Source: Paralithodes platypus (taxonomy: Eukaryota; Arthropoda; Malacostraca; Decapoda; Lithodidae). From it: 64,000 bases of DNA. Of this stretch, positions 1-9,882 are shown in pieces. Below the pieces are notes generated by a model, which was given only the letters and a program-made list of their open reading frames with translations, searched no databases and was not told the DNA's origin. The position numbers and the translations under genes were made by a program. The stretch spans positions 35,683,618-35,747,617 of the forward strand of contig CM064509.1 of the NCBI GenBank assembly GCA_032716605.1, given 5' to 3'. Numbering within the stretch: the stretch's first letter is position 1; every line of letters begins with the position of its first letter.

Positions 1-165
1 TCAGCTCCCCGCCATGGAGTGGCTTCGGTCACCCAGGCTTTATTGTGGTCGGCGGGGAGGGTTCTGTGGGGGCACTCGGTTATGGCCTTGGAATTGCTCG
101 GGGCCTTGGGGCTGTTCGGCCAGGCAGCTTGGGGAACAACAACAACAACAACAACACAACATACA
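1..165 (+). mobile_element. 3' end of an (AAC)n-tailed LINE
   Basis: This stretch matches, by eye, the reverse complement of 45423-45640: the same GC-rich 3' region ending in a shared gctgttcggccaggcagct motif followed by an AAC repeat. It is the 3' terminus of a LINE whose body lies outside the window. The AAC tail runs directly into the 5'-truncated end of the next LINE copy at about 160-166. Confidence 0.7.
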
Positions 166-3100
166 CATTGCCATCTTACAAGAAACAAAACTCCGCACAA
201 CACAAAAAACACCCACATTTCATGATTTCACCACCATCAGACAAGACCAGGCTGTCGGTGGACTCATCACCCTGGTACACAAAGAAATATCATACATAGT
301 TACCAGTGTACAAACCAAATCCCTCCTCCCCCCAAATGATAACACAACAGAAATACAATCAATTGAAATACGCACTGGCAACAACTCCAACATAACCATT
401 ATAAACACATACATCCCCTACAGACCAATACAGACCACACTTACAACACATCACAAACACCCCACACATCTTCCTGGGTGGTGACTTCAACGCCAAGACG
501 TCGGCCTGGTTTGTCGACAACTCCGACACAGACAGAGGGCTGGTACTACAAAACCAAACTGATAACCTCATCATCCTTAACGACATCCATCAACATACCC
601 ATATTCCTCACCAAGCCCATCATCTCCAGACATCACCTTTTGCTCCCCAGAACTCGCCCCCACAACATCCTGGAGGGTGGTCAGAACCTTAGACTCTGAC
701 CACCTCCCAATCATTATCACCACCAAAACCAGGCTCACCCCAGCTAGCCACAAACACACATACACCAATTATAAAAGAGCTAACTGGGAAACATTCACAA
801 ATGAGACAGAACAACACTTCACAACTCTAAACAGTACACCCATAACTAACATCAACAATGCTGTACACATACTCAATAAAACTATCCAAAACGCTGACAA
901 GAAACACATTCCAAGAGGTAACAGAAAAAGACACAACCCCAACTTCACACCAGAAATTCAAAACCTCATCAGACAACGCGACATATTGAAACACTCCCCA
1001 GCACCCCACACACAAGACATCACACTACAAATCCAAGCACTCAACACCCAAACTAACAACAAAATACAAGAACAACAAAAACTAAATTAGAATAACTTCC
1101 TACAAACACTTGATCACAAAACAAACCCCAAAAAAATCTACAAAACACTAAACAGCATCACACTTTCCAACAGCAATACAACACAATCACATGCTGCAAT
1201 CACAACAACAGACTCTACTCCTTCATGTAAACAACAAGCAAACACTCTCATCAATCACTTCTCATATGTCAGCCACCTAAAACCTCACAAAGACGACCGA
1301 CGTGTCATCCGACGTAAGAGACAATTCCCCACAGACCCTGACTATACACCCTTCACCAATCACCAGACAAAGCATATCATCAACAATCTGAAGCACTCAC
1401 CCGCTTGTGGCCTAGACAACATAAGCAACATACACCTCAGACACCTGGGACAACAAGGCATACAAGCACTCACTAACATATCAAACTACAGTTATTCACA
1501 CAACACAATACCAGACATTCGGAAGCATGGTCTCATTACCACATTCCCCAAACCCAACAAAGACCCCACGCAACCCTCCTCGCACCGCCCCATCACACTC
1601 CTTTGCTCCCCCTCCAAAGTCATGGAACGTATTACAAAGTATTACAACTAATTACACCCGACCTACCCCTAGCTCCAACACAACATGGCTTTAGGCCACT
1701 GCACTCCACAAACACACTTCTCACAGACCTTACACAAAGATCTTTTAACGACATCAACTCAGCTAGACCACCACACAGATAATCACTATTAGCCACACTC
1801 GACATTAGTAAAGCCTTCGATGCCATCCCCCGCCACAACCTAACAAACAAAATCAACAACATAAAGATGCACAACAACACAAAAAGGTGGCTGGCCAACT
1901 TCCTAGCAGGCAGATGTGCACACATATCTTTTGCCGGTCAGTCATCTAAAATCAGAAACTTTCCAAACGGAGTCCCACAAGGATCCGTCCTATCGCCCGC
2001 AGTCTTCAATCTGTACATGCACGATATAACTACACCCAATACGCCCCAAATAAACTTAGCCTCCTATTCAGATGACATAACACTCACATGCACACACCAT
2101 GACCCAAAAAGAGAAACAGATCTCCTTCAACCCTATTTCAACACACTACATGGCTGGTGCACTTCAAACAGACTTAATCTAGCCCCAGCCAAATCCACCG
2201 CAACCCTGCTCACAAGCTGGACAGGAGAGCACGAATATATCCCTCAACTCACCATAAACAACACACCCCTAACACATACACACACACCCAAAATCCTAGG
2301 AGTAACATATGATGCTCATATGACATTCAAACAGCACACCACAAACATTAAAAAGAAACTGACACCCAGACTTAACGCCCTCAGGTCACTTGCTCACACA
2401 AAATTTGGACACAACAAAGAAACTACCACCACAGTATATAAACAATACATAAGATCAGTGATGGAATACGCAAGCCCAGCCTGGGCTTCTAACCTAGCTG
2501 AAACACATCATAAGACCTTACAGACTATTCAAAACAAAGCCCTGAAGATCATTACAGGCTGCACAGCTACTGCATCCACAGATCACCTACATCAAGAAAC
2601 CAAAATCCTCAAAGTCAAAGACCATCTGGACATGAGAGGCGCTCAATTCCTGGCAGCAGCCTCCACGAACCAAGACCACCCACTAAACTACATGGCAACA
2701 CACCCACAGACACCAAGAAATATCAAAACAACACCCAGCACACGGTATCACACACAATTACTGTCCTCTCTCCCTCCCTTCCCACCCCGAACCAACTTCC
2801 AAAAGCACATCCATACTCATATCTCTCGCCGATCCATCCACTCACTCACAGACAACACCCAGCTGCAAGCACGGCCTCCCGAAATCCATCCTTCCGAATC
2901 CTCCCTTCCTCGCGAGGACAGAGTCCACCTGGCCAGGCTGAGATGCGGACACCATCCAGCTCTCCTGAACTATCAGAAGAGACTAGATGACTCCGTTGTC
3001 GACGCTTGCCCGGGATGTAACACAGCACCCCATACCATTAAACACATCATAGAAGACTGCATTTCACACAACCACTTACGCCAACAACACAATCTACACT

Positions 3101-3201
3101 CAATTAGAGCTCTGTGGGTAAGCCCGATCGTGGCCATGGCCTTCCTCAGGGACTCGGGGCTGTTCGGCCAGGCAGCTTAGGGAACAACAACAACAACAAC
3201 A
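166..3201 (+). mobile_element. 5'-truncated Jockey/I-type LINE with (AAC)n tail
   Basis: A non-LTR retrotransposon copy. It starts inside the endonuclease domain (AILQETKL near 170-195), continues through the endonuclease-RT linker in several frames (about 480-1860, with frameshifts and a TAG near 1087) and ends with reverse transcriptase, a C-terminal cysteine/histidine knuckle and an (AAC)n tail at 3181-3201. Its last coding residues overlap the same tail-proximal motif (GLFGQAA) seen at the window start and at 45.4 kb, so these are related subfamilies. The many frame breaks show an inactive copy. Clade assignment (Jockey/I versus CR1) is inferred from domain order only. Confidence 0.8.
1867..3180 (+). 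pseudogene. LINE reverse transcriptase, C-terminal two thirds
   Basis: The longest open frame of the LINE (437 codons). It carries the RT fingers/palm motif NGVPQGSVLSP at roughly residues 34-44, the catalytic box YSDDITL (a YxDD site, roughly 67-73), the LINE-typical thumb region (VMEYASPAW), and a C-terminal CPGC-x9-H-x4-C knuckle near residue 380. The protein would copy element RNA at a nicked genomic target. The frame is open here but upstream parts of the same ORF lie in other frames, so no full-length product can be made. The first residue shown is simply where the frame opens and is not a true start. Confidence 0.85.
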
Positions 3202-3526
3202 ACTCGTACAGGATTAATAGCTTTAACCAAAATGGTCACACTCCTTAATGGTCTAAGTGGCCATAGCCAAAATGGCTACACTATATTCCTTCTGTTCTTT
3301 CTCCATGCCCGATAAGATACATGATATTTTGATATATGTGGCACAGCCCTTGTATCCAACACAATACCCTGAGTGCAACCCCGCTCGAACCCCGCACAAC
3401 ATTGCTTACAACTTTAATTATTATTATTATTATTATTATTATTTCCAAATATTAATCACACTATAATAATATTAATAATAGTATTGCAATTATATAGATT
3501 TCAATTTAATGTAAGAAAAAAATATA
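3202..3526. other. Gene-free spacer with (ATT)n microsatellite
   Basis: AT-rich spacer between the LINE tail and the last visible exon of the minus-strand gene. It contains an ATT microsatellite at about 3417-3441 and nothing else that I can support. Confidence 0.6.
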
Positions 3527-3716
3527 ACTTACACATTGTCCTCCTGAAGTGTTGTCACCTCGCTAACGGATCCGTGCAGCACTGCAGACCGAGATCCACA
3601 GCCAGGAACTGAAGATCCGTGTTTTGATGCAGATGACGTACGGTATATTAGTATACAATAATTCCCTAAATACACGAAAAACCAGGATTTTGTTTTCAAA
3701 TGTTGTGTGCACTTAC

Positions 3717-3839
3717 CTGGGTGGAACGTATCCTGAAGGAGAAGAGGACAGGCCGCACTTACATCCTGTGAAGGCTTTGAAGGGCCTGACTTTCTGGCAT
3801 CCTCTCCCCAGTTCCATTAATGGCAATGCATGCTGTTTC
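3717..3839 (-). CDS. Short C-terminal exon of the same gene
   Basis: Acceptor ATCTTTCAG ends at 3840 and a GTAAGT donor begins at 3716. One frame stays open across it and includes FTGCKCGLSSSPSGYVPP. A further donor (GTAAGT from 3532) marks the end of another exon ending at 3533 whose start I cannot fix. No domain is recognised. Confidence 0.4.
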
Positions 3840-4060
3840 CTGAAAGATTATAAAAATGCCGGCTGTTACTATTCTCACTATATTTCCTCTGAAACAAATT
3901 TAATCCTTTAGTGGGCAAATGACCTTTGAGTACCAACTGGCAAAATTATATTACCGTGTGTCTCTCACCTCTCGGACCCCATTTTAATGAAGCATTTGTA
4001 CATTTTGCCAAATAAAAATAATTAAATTGTAACTTTTATGTAAGCCTCATTAACACCTAC
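3840..4060. other. Intron between recombinase exon and tail exon
   Basis: AT-rich, without a supported gene; flanked by the donor at 4060 and the acceptor at 3840 on the minus strand. Confidence 0.4.
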
Positions 4061-4835
4061 CCTGATGCTGCATCATAACGTAGATCCTTCAGACTGTTTA
4101 CAACTCTGTTTCCAGTAGTCCTGCGATTTGTGAAGTCATAGTAATTTCTGCATGTTATCATGCTGTGGCAGGCCAAGGTTGCAAGGGCTTGTCTGTTGGC
4201 AAGCGTATCCTCATCTTGAGCAGCTGTGATCTGTGCATGTAGCTTACGGCTGCCCACTCTCCCAACAATACCTGCCCTCATCATCTTGGCAATGATTTTC
4301 CCTACATTTTCTATTGAGAGTTGAGAGCAACATTGGCCATCGGTGTTGTTGCCTTGCCGATTCACAAAAATCTTACATTTTGGCCTTACACATGTGGCAA
4401 CTATTGGGCGATAATATTTCATGTACGCCTCAAGAGCAGCTGCCTCTGTATTGCCTAAGTATAAGATGCAGGGATCTTTGGACCCCGTTTTGTGTCGTGA
4501 TACCTGTATGCAAGTTACATTTCTGCCATCATCGACTTCTGTTGATCTTCCCTCGTATTCGCCGATTGTAAATTCAGTAAACTCCTGATTTATTCGTAGG
4601 CATCGAACGGACAGTCTCACAATCAGTGCATCTCGCAAGCTGACAAAATCTTGTTTTATATAAGTGCTTTGCTGGTGCACGTCCATCGTGGATTAATGAT
4701 GCCGCATTGTTTATGGGAATTTCAACAGCATCATTAGTTTCCAGGAGATGTACATCTTCCATTGCCAAAATCGCGGCCTCATTTTGCTGTTTACGGTGTT
4801 CTTTCTGTCCTACCTCTTCCGTGCCAAAGTATTCT
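4061..4835 (-). CDS. Tyrosine-recombinase-like catalytic exon
   Basis: Acceptor ACTTCGACAG precedes 4835 and a GTAGGT donor begins at 4060. After one frame change near 4650 it encodes LRDALIVRLSVRCLRINQEF, then VSRHKTGSKDP (the beta-hairpin lysine seen in this family), a FVNRQGN turn, SRKLHAQITAAQ (position of the His-x-x-Arg box, here degenerate) and LACHSMITCRNYYDF, which fits the final His and the catalytic Tyr. The enzyme type cuts and rejoins DNA through a 3'-phosphotyrosine. I infer a Crypton-like or domesticated recombinase. The degenerate His-x-x-Arg box could mean loss of activity. Confidence 0.5.
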
Positions 4836-4963
4836 GTCGAAGTAAATAGGACATAACACAATAATTAGTTGTACAACTCGTGGAATCACTTTTACAAATA
4901 TATAAAACGAAAATATGAAACATTCAAATAATTACTCGATAACATTATTAACATTATACTTAC

Positions 4964-5391
4964 TTTTTGCTTTGGCGACAGCTCGCCTGTTTCTGTTACT
5001 TGGAATTGTTGATTCTCTGTTTCTTTGAGAAAATTGAGAGCGTGCATGCAGGAGTCCGTCATCATTCTAAGTGTGCTCGCGGAGAGGGTTTCAGAGCGTG
5101 CCATTATTGATCCTCCGGTCATGACAGCTTCCCGGGTGAGCTGAATTATCTTAAGCCCCCCAAAGGGATTTCTCGCAAATTCCTCCTCTGTTCCTCGTGG
5201 CCCAAAGAGTGCATTTCTTAGAAGACGTTTTTTTTTCTTGACTGTCACTGTTTTCATCGGTTGGGTGTCCTCTAGGTAATTTTCGTACTCCTTAAAGATT
5301 TTTTTTTGACGTGGTCATTCTCGGTGATAGCTATGGTGCCAGCTACTATGGGTACATCCTCAACTTCGGCAGGTGACATTGCTTTATTTTT
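4964..5391 (-). CDS. Exon of the recombinase-like gene, linker
   Basis: Acceptor TATTTTGCAG and donor GTAAGT (from 4963) bound about 142 codons. The frame encodes MSPAEVEDVPIVAGT, then after a poly-A frameshift a basic patch (VKKKKRLLRNALFGPRG) and a helical segment ending ELSPKQK. It resembles the alpha-helical core-binding region that precedes the catalytic domain in tyrosine recombinases, but similarity is by position only. The single frame change coincides with an A9 run, so it could be a sequencing error. Confidence 0.5.
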
Positions 5392-5597
5392 CTGCAAAAT
5401 AGTTCAATGTTCATGTGAAATATGTCTAATTAATGATTCAAAATATATACAATAAAAGTTGTACTGTTTTAGTTGGCATATCAGTATTTACAAATGCATT
5501 ACAATGTTTCTTTACTTTAAAGTGAATTGCTTTTATTTCTTTAATATTTGGCCTATATTATTAAGAAAATAATTGAATTATGGAAAGCAAACCTTAC

Positions 5598-6221
5598 GTA
5601 CGTGTCTGAGGAGTTCCTGGTATTCCATGGAGTCTTTGTTTTTTTGGTGAACATTTCTTAAGTGCATATCGATCCGTTTAACTGATTTTGAGCAGAAGGG
5701 ACAATCATATATTTTTTTTTTTTTTGCATTTCTTGGTGGCAGGGACCTTTTCCTAGAGAACCTACTCGCTGCAGCCAAAACATTCTCTCTATCGTCGTTA
5801 GTTAGGTACGAGTGGCAAATGCCCATGCGCTTCAGTAGGTTGACTGATTCGCTGTAGCAACCGGCGACTGGGCATGGTCTGCCAGGTGTCTTTGTTGTCT
5901 TGCAGATCACTCTGGAATATTTACGATTTCGGCTTTTATTTGCATTTAGAAGCTTTCTTGCACACTGCCACTGCAGGAGTGTAGTATTTTTTTATCGGTC
6001 TTTCTTTTTCTTCAGTACATCTAGTTCAGTTGTTTTCTTTTCTATTTCGTGGTCGTATAAACGGTTAATAGTCCGTAAAGTCTTAGTTTTGCGGACACGA
6101 TCGATCTCCTCGTCCAGTTGTCGTCTATGCTGAAGAGAGAGGTGCTTCATTGCATGTACTCGGTCATGTAGACTTTGAAGTACCAGCTTTTTTAATTCAT
6201 CAATCCTCTCTTCTGTTAGTT
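5598..6221 (-). CDS. Exon with coiled coil and C2H2-like fingers
   Basis: Acceptor CCTACACAG precedes 6221 and a GTAAGG donor follows at 5597. The first half is a charged helix (ELTEERIDELKKLVLQSLHD, then heptads to KKKKDR). The second half has a CPVAGC-x17-H cluster and then CPFC-x9-H-x4-H (CPFCSKSVKRIDMHLRNVHQ), a plausible DNA-binding finger. The two halves share one frame but a TAA lies between them at 5992-5994 beside an A7 run, so either the gene is dead or one base is miscalled. The arrangement of degenerate fingers ahead of a recombinase-like domain is what I would expect in a Crypton-like gene. Confidence 0.55.
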
Positions 6222-7577
6222 CTGTGTAGGAAAGGAAAATTCTTTGAAATACTATATTACTGTACAATTATTAAGAACCTAAACATATCAACACATTGCA
6301 AGTATTACACATGGAAGGAATGTGTAAGAGAGTATGGGTCTGTGGGTTCAAGGATTGTGTGGGTGAGAATGAAATTAGGAATACAAACGTGGGTGATTGT
6401 GTGTGTGTGTATGCCCCGACAGAGGATCAACTTGAAAGCAAGAAAGAGGAGCTCTGGATGAATGCGGAGGCGCGCCAGGAGAAGTTTGACAAGAACGAAA
6501 GAATATTTCTGATTGGGGATATGAATGGTAAGGTGGGTGATAGGAAAGTCGAGGGAGTGGTGGGAGGGTGGGGGATACCATCAGAGGTGAATGGGAATGG
6601 TAGTGCACTTGTGGACGTATGTGTGGGGAGGAGACTGTGGATAGCCAACACCTTCTTTCGACACAGAATGATCCACAGGTACACGTGGAAACGGGTGATC
6701 ATGAAGGATAAGACAGTGGTGGAAAGAAAGTCATTGATTGATTATGTATGTGTCGATGAACGAATGAAAAATCTGTGATGGATGCTAGGGCATATAGGGG
6801 TATTGGAGGGGATCTGTCGGATCATTATGTAGTAGTAGCTAAGGTTAGGATACAAAAGAAGTGGGTGAGGAGAGCTGCAGGGAGGCGATAGGAAGGTGGA
6901 ATGGTGAGGAGAGTGGAGAGGTTATAGGAGGAGGAAATCAGGGAAGAGTACAGGAGAGCAGTAGAAAGACGACTAGATGGGTTCGACCTGGAAGATATGG
7001 CGGAAGTGGAAGAGATGAGCAAGGTGTTTAAGGATGAGATCTGTGCAGCATGTGAGGAGTGGTGTGGAGTGAGGAGAAGAGGGTGGGGAGTGAAAGGTAC
7101 AGCATGGTGGACAGAAGAAGTAAAGATAGCTGTGGAAGAAAAGAAGAAAGCATATAGAGAGTGGTTGGGTAGTAGAGGGAATGAAGATTTCGAGAGACAG
7201 AAACAAGACAGGCATGTGGAGAGTAAAAGGGTCGTGAAGAGAATAGTGAAGGAAAGTAAAAGCAGAGTAGATGAGGAATTTGGAAGGAATCTGAGTGTAA
7301 AATGGAGGGAGAGTAAGAAACTGTTCTGGAAAGAAGTCAAGAAAGTTAGGGAAGGTAGCAAGGGAAACAGTAAGGGTGTTAAAGATAAGAACGGGAGAAT
7401 GCTAACCGAGAAGCAAGAGAGAGTCGAAAGATGGAGGGAATACTTCAATGAGTTGCTAAATGTAAGGAATGAAGAGCCAGCAAACATAGTTGGATATGGT
7501 ATGGGAGGGAGAAGAGAAGTAGTGGAGGAGGAGGTGGGGATCAGAAGTGTGGGAAACCATAAAAAGAGTGAAGTTGG

Positions 7578-7805
7578 GGTGTGGTGTGGAGGTAGATATG
7601 CTGGAAAGTGTGAAAAGGAACAACTTGAGACGGTTCGGTCATATGGAACGTGTGGAAAGCGAGAGAATGACTAAGAGGTGTGCGAGAGCGAGGTGGAGGG
7701 ACAGAGAGGGAGAGGTAGACTGAAAGAGAGGTGGAAGGATGGAATGAGGAAGCATATGGATGAAGGCGGTGCTGGTTGGGAGGAGGGGCGTCGACTGACT
7801 GGGGA
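7578..7805 (+). repeat. 228-bp internal duplicate of the LINE 3' region
   Basis: Base-for-base identical, as far as I can read, to 9004-9231 near the 3' end of the same element (constant offset 1426). It interrupts the linker between endonuclease and RT where copy B (11440-11490) reads through without it. Short microhomologies (gg at one edge, gggga at the other) lie at the joints. Confidence 0.85.
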
Positions 7806-8146
7806 TCACCAGGAACAGATGGAGTGTGTGGGGAAATGTTGAGATATGATGGTGAGATAGTGATCGAACGGGTATGGAAAATGTGCAAACTAGCATGGAA
7901 GAAGGGGAGTCTACCCAATGACTGGAAGACTGGCATAATAGTCCCCCTATATAAGGACAAAGGGGAAAGAGGAGTGTGTGTGGTAACCACCGAGGAATAG
8001 GTCTTCTAAGCGTAGTAGGGTAGGTATACAGTAGGGTAGTGATTGAGAGAGTGAGAGTGAGAACGGAGAAATGGATGGGCGACGAGTAGGGAGGTTTTCG
8101 GAAGGGAAGAGGATGTGTAGATCAGATTTTTACCCTGAAGTGTGTT

Positions 8147-8485
8147 GTGGAGAAATATCTGGAGAAGAAACAAAAGGTGTATATTGCCTTTACGGACTTG
8201 GAGAAGGCCTATGACAGAGTGAATAGAGAAGGTTTGTGGAAAGTACTTAGAATATATGGAGTAGATGGCAAGTGGCTGAAAGCAGTGAAGAGCGTGTATG
8301 AGGGTGCAAAGGCGGCAGTACGTGTGGAGAGTGAGCAGAGCGAGTTCTTTGACCTGAATGTTGGTTTGAAACAGGGGTGTGTGATGTCCCCGTGGTTTTT
8401 TACTGTATATATGGATGGAGTCATGAAAGAAATACTATCAAGAGCCTGTGGATGTTGGTGTATCACTGAAAAGGGAGGGAATTGA
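8147..8485 (+). pseudogene. RTE reverse transcriptase core, copy A
   Basis: The frame holds the RT palm: LEKAYDRVNREGLWKVL (first catalytic Asp in the block beginning FTDLEK), then GLKQGCVMSPWFFTVYMDG. The FADDT catalytic box follows in another frame at about 8509-8535, and FKYLG at 8705-8720. The order and spacing match RTE-clade reverse transcriptases. The break between these motifs (a frameshift near 8470) means the enzyme is not produced intact. Confidence 0.8.
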
Positions 8486-9359
8486 GTGGTAGCTACCTAT
8501 ACTGCTGTTTGCGGATGATACAGTTCTGATGAGTGATTATGAATGGGAGTTGCAGGATCTGGTAAATGAGTTTGGAACAGTGTGTGAAAAACGGAATTTG
8601 AAGGTAAATGCGGGGAAGAGCAAGGTTATGGTCTTCGAAAGGGGTGAAGTCACAGAGTGTGAGGTGAAGCTGAACGGTCAGGCCATGGAGAACGTCAACT
8701 CTTTTAAGTATCTGGGCAGAGTGTTGAGTAAAGATGGGACTATGGATGAAGAAGTGTGAGTACAACAGGGGAAGAGGGTTGTAGGAACACTGAAAGCAGT
8801 AACAAGAAATAGGGTGGTCAGTATGGAAGTGAAAAAGTCCTTGCATGACAGTGTCGTAATTCCGACGCTGACTTACGGAAGCGTAGCATGGACGTTGGTT
8901 GAGAGACTGAGATCAAGAGTGAGAGCAGTGGAAATTAATTACTTAAGAAGTGCATTCGGAGTTACATGGATGGATAGACAGACGAATGAGGAAGTAAGAA
9001 GGAGGTGTGGTGTGGAGGTAGATATGCTGGAAAGTGTGAAAAGGAACAACTTGAGACGGTTCGGTCATATGGAACGTGTGGAAAGCGAGAGAATGACTAA
9101 GAGGTGTGCGAGAGCGAGGTGGAGGGACAGAGAGGGAGAGGTAGACTGAAAGAGAGGTGGAAGGATGGAATGAGGAAGCATATGGATGAAGGCGGTGCTG
9201 GTTGGGAGGAGGGGCGTCGACTGACTGGGGACAGTAGTGCTTGGGGGCGGTTCGTTCGTGACCACCCCTTCGGGGATCGCAGCGTCAGGCAATAGATAGC
9301 TAGATAGAAGTATTACACAAGGGGAACATTTTAAGAAAAAAATAAAGGTGCCAGCTCAC

Positions 9360-9599
9360 CAGTTGTTTCAAGTGGCACGTCATCTGCTAGTGGGTCGTCT
9401 TCTGGTTTCCCTCGATCATGAAATATCGGAGATACCGAGCGCTCCTCATGACCATGAGACAACGGGGTGTCTGAAATATCTTTTATTGTTTCCCAGCGTA
9501 GTTGGATGTGTTCCGTCTCATTTATACCGCTATACATCGCTGCTTGATCTTCTTCTTTTTCTTCTTCTTTGTGGGCCAGCATTTCGTTGATGGTCGTGT
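9360..9599 (-). CDS. Exon of the recombinase-like gene, acidic linker
   Basis: Acceptor TTTTTAG ends at 9600 and a GTGAGC donor begins at 9359. The 80-codon frame is open throughout and rich in Glu and Asp (HKEEEKEEDQ; DDPLADDVPLE), with no recognisable domain. Splice signals on both sides and an uninterrupted frame are the evidence for an exon. Confidence 0.55.
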
Positions 9600-9697
9600 C
9601 TAAAAATGTGAAAATGTTTTCATTAGGTCCAATACTATTGAGCAATATTGTCATTGAGGTCATCTTTGTATGAGCAAATGTAATACATGATACTTAC

Positions 9698-9882
9698 AAT
9701 TAACGTTGGAGCATTTTTTTTTTTTTTCGTTTCACTTGCATCATCTTCCGTGTTTCCTCTGTCTGAAGACAAGTCACCCTTCCGTTTTCGTTGCATTACT
9801 TCCGCAACAATATCAAATTGCGGATCCGCCCAGCTACCATTGCTACTAACATCTTCTTGGTCTGATGCGATTTCGCTTTAGC
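9698..9882 (-). CDS. Exon of the recombinase-like gene, N-terminal acidic/basic part
   Basis: Bounded by a CTACAG acceptor (9883-9888) and a GTAAGT donor starting at 9697. It encodes an acidic stretch followed by a basic segment (MQRKRKGDLSSD) and a lysine run encoded by poly-A. The frame used here has a TAA immediately after the acceptor, so translation may begin inside this exon; the poly-A run of about 13 bases makes the downstream frame uncertain. It looks like a disordered N-terminus with a nuclear-localisation-like cluster. Confidence 0.5.

Larger units (their letters stand above)
6312..9307 (+). mobile_element. RTE-type LINE, copy A (5'-truncated, with 12-bp TSD)
   Basis: Inserted in an intron of the minus-strand gene. 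The 12-mer aagtattacaca is present at both edges (6300-6311 and 9308-9319), an exact target-site duplication. The body encodes an endonuclease tail (about 6312-6776), a basic linker (6997-7540), reverse transcriptase (8147-8760: KAYDRVNREGLW, GLKQGCVMSPWFF, FADDTVLMS, FKYLG) and the RTE-type C-terminus (8814-9149). The 3' end is a short (TAGA)-like tail, characteristic of RTE elements. Stops and frameshifts inactivate it. A 228-bp block of its own 3' region is duplicated at 7578-7805. Confidence 0.85.
3533..9882 (-). other. Multi-exon gene: zinc-finger plus tyrosine-recombinase-like
   Basis: A chain of minus-strand open blocks with consensus splice sites: exon ends followed by GTAAGT, GTAAGG, GTGAGC or GTAGGT and exon starts preceded by CAG or TAG. 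Visible exons are about 9882-9698, 9599-9360, 6221-5598, 5391-4964, 4835-4061, 3839-3717 and one ending at 3533. In order they give an acidic/basic N-terminal part, a coiled coil, C2H2-like fingers, a linker, a domain resembling tyrosine recombinases and a short Cys-containing tail. This order resembles Crypton-type transposon genes or host genes derived from them; that reading is inference. Poly-A runs cause apparent frameshifts in three exons and one in-frame TAA occurs at 5992-5994, so it may be a pseudogene or contain sequencing indels. An RTE LINE sits in the intron between 9360 and 6221. Confidence 0.55.

Noticed and set aside
6375..7487. Minus-strand Ser/Leu/Pro-rich open frames opposite the RTE copies
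   Set aside because: The purine-rich LINE coding strand leaves its complement poor in stops; these are shadows.
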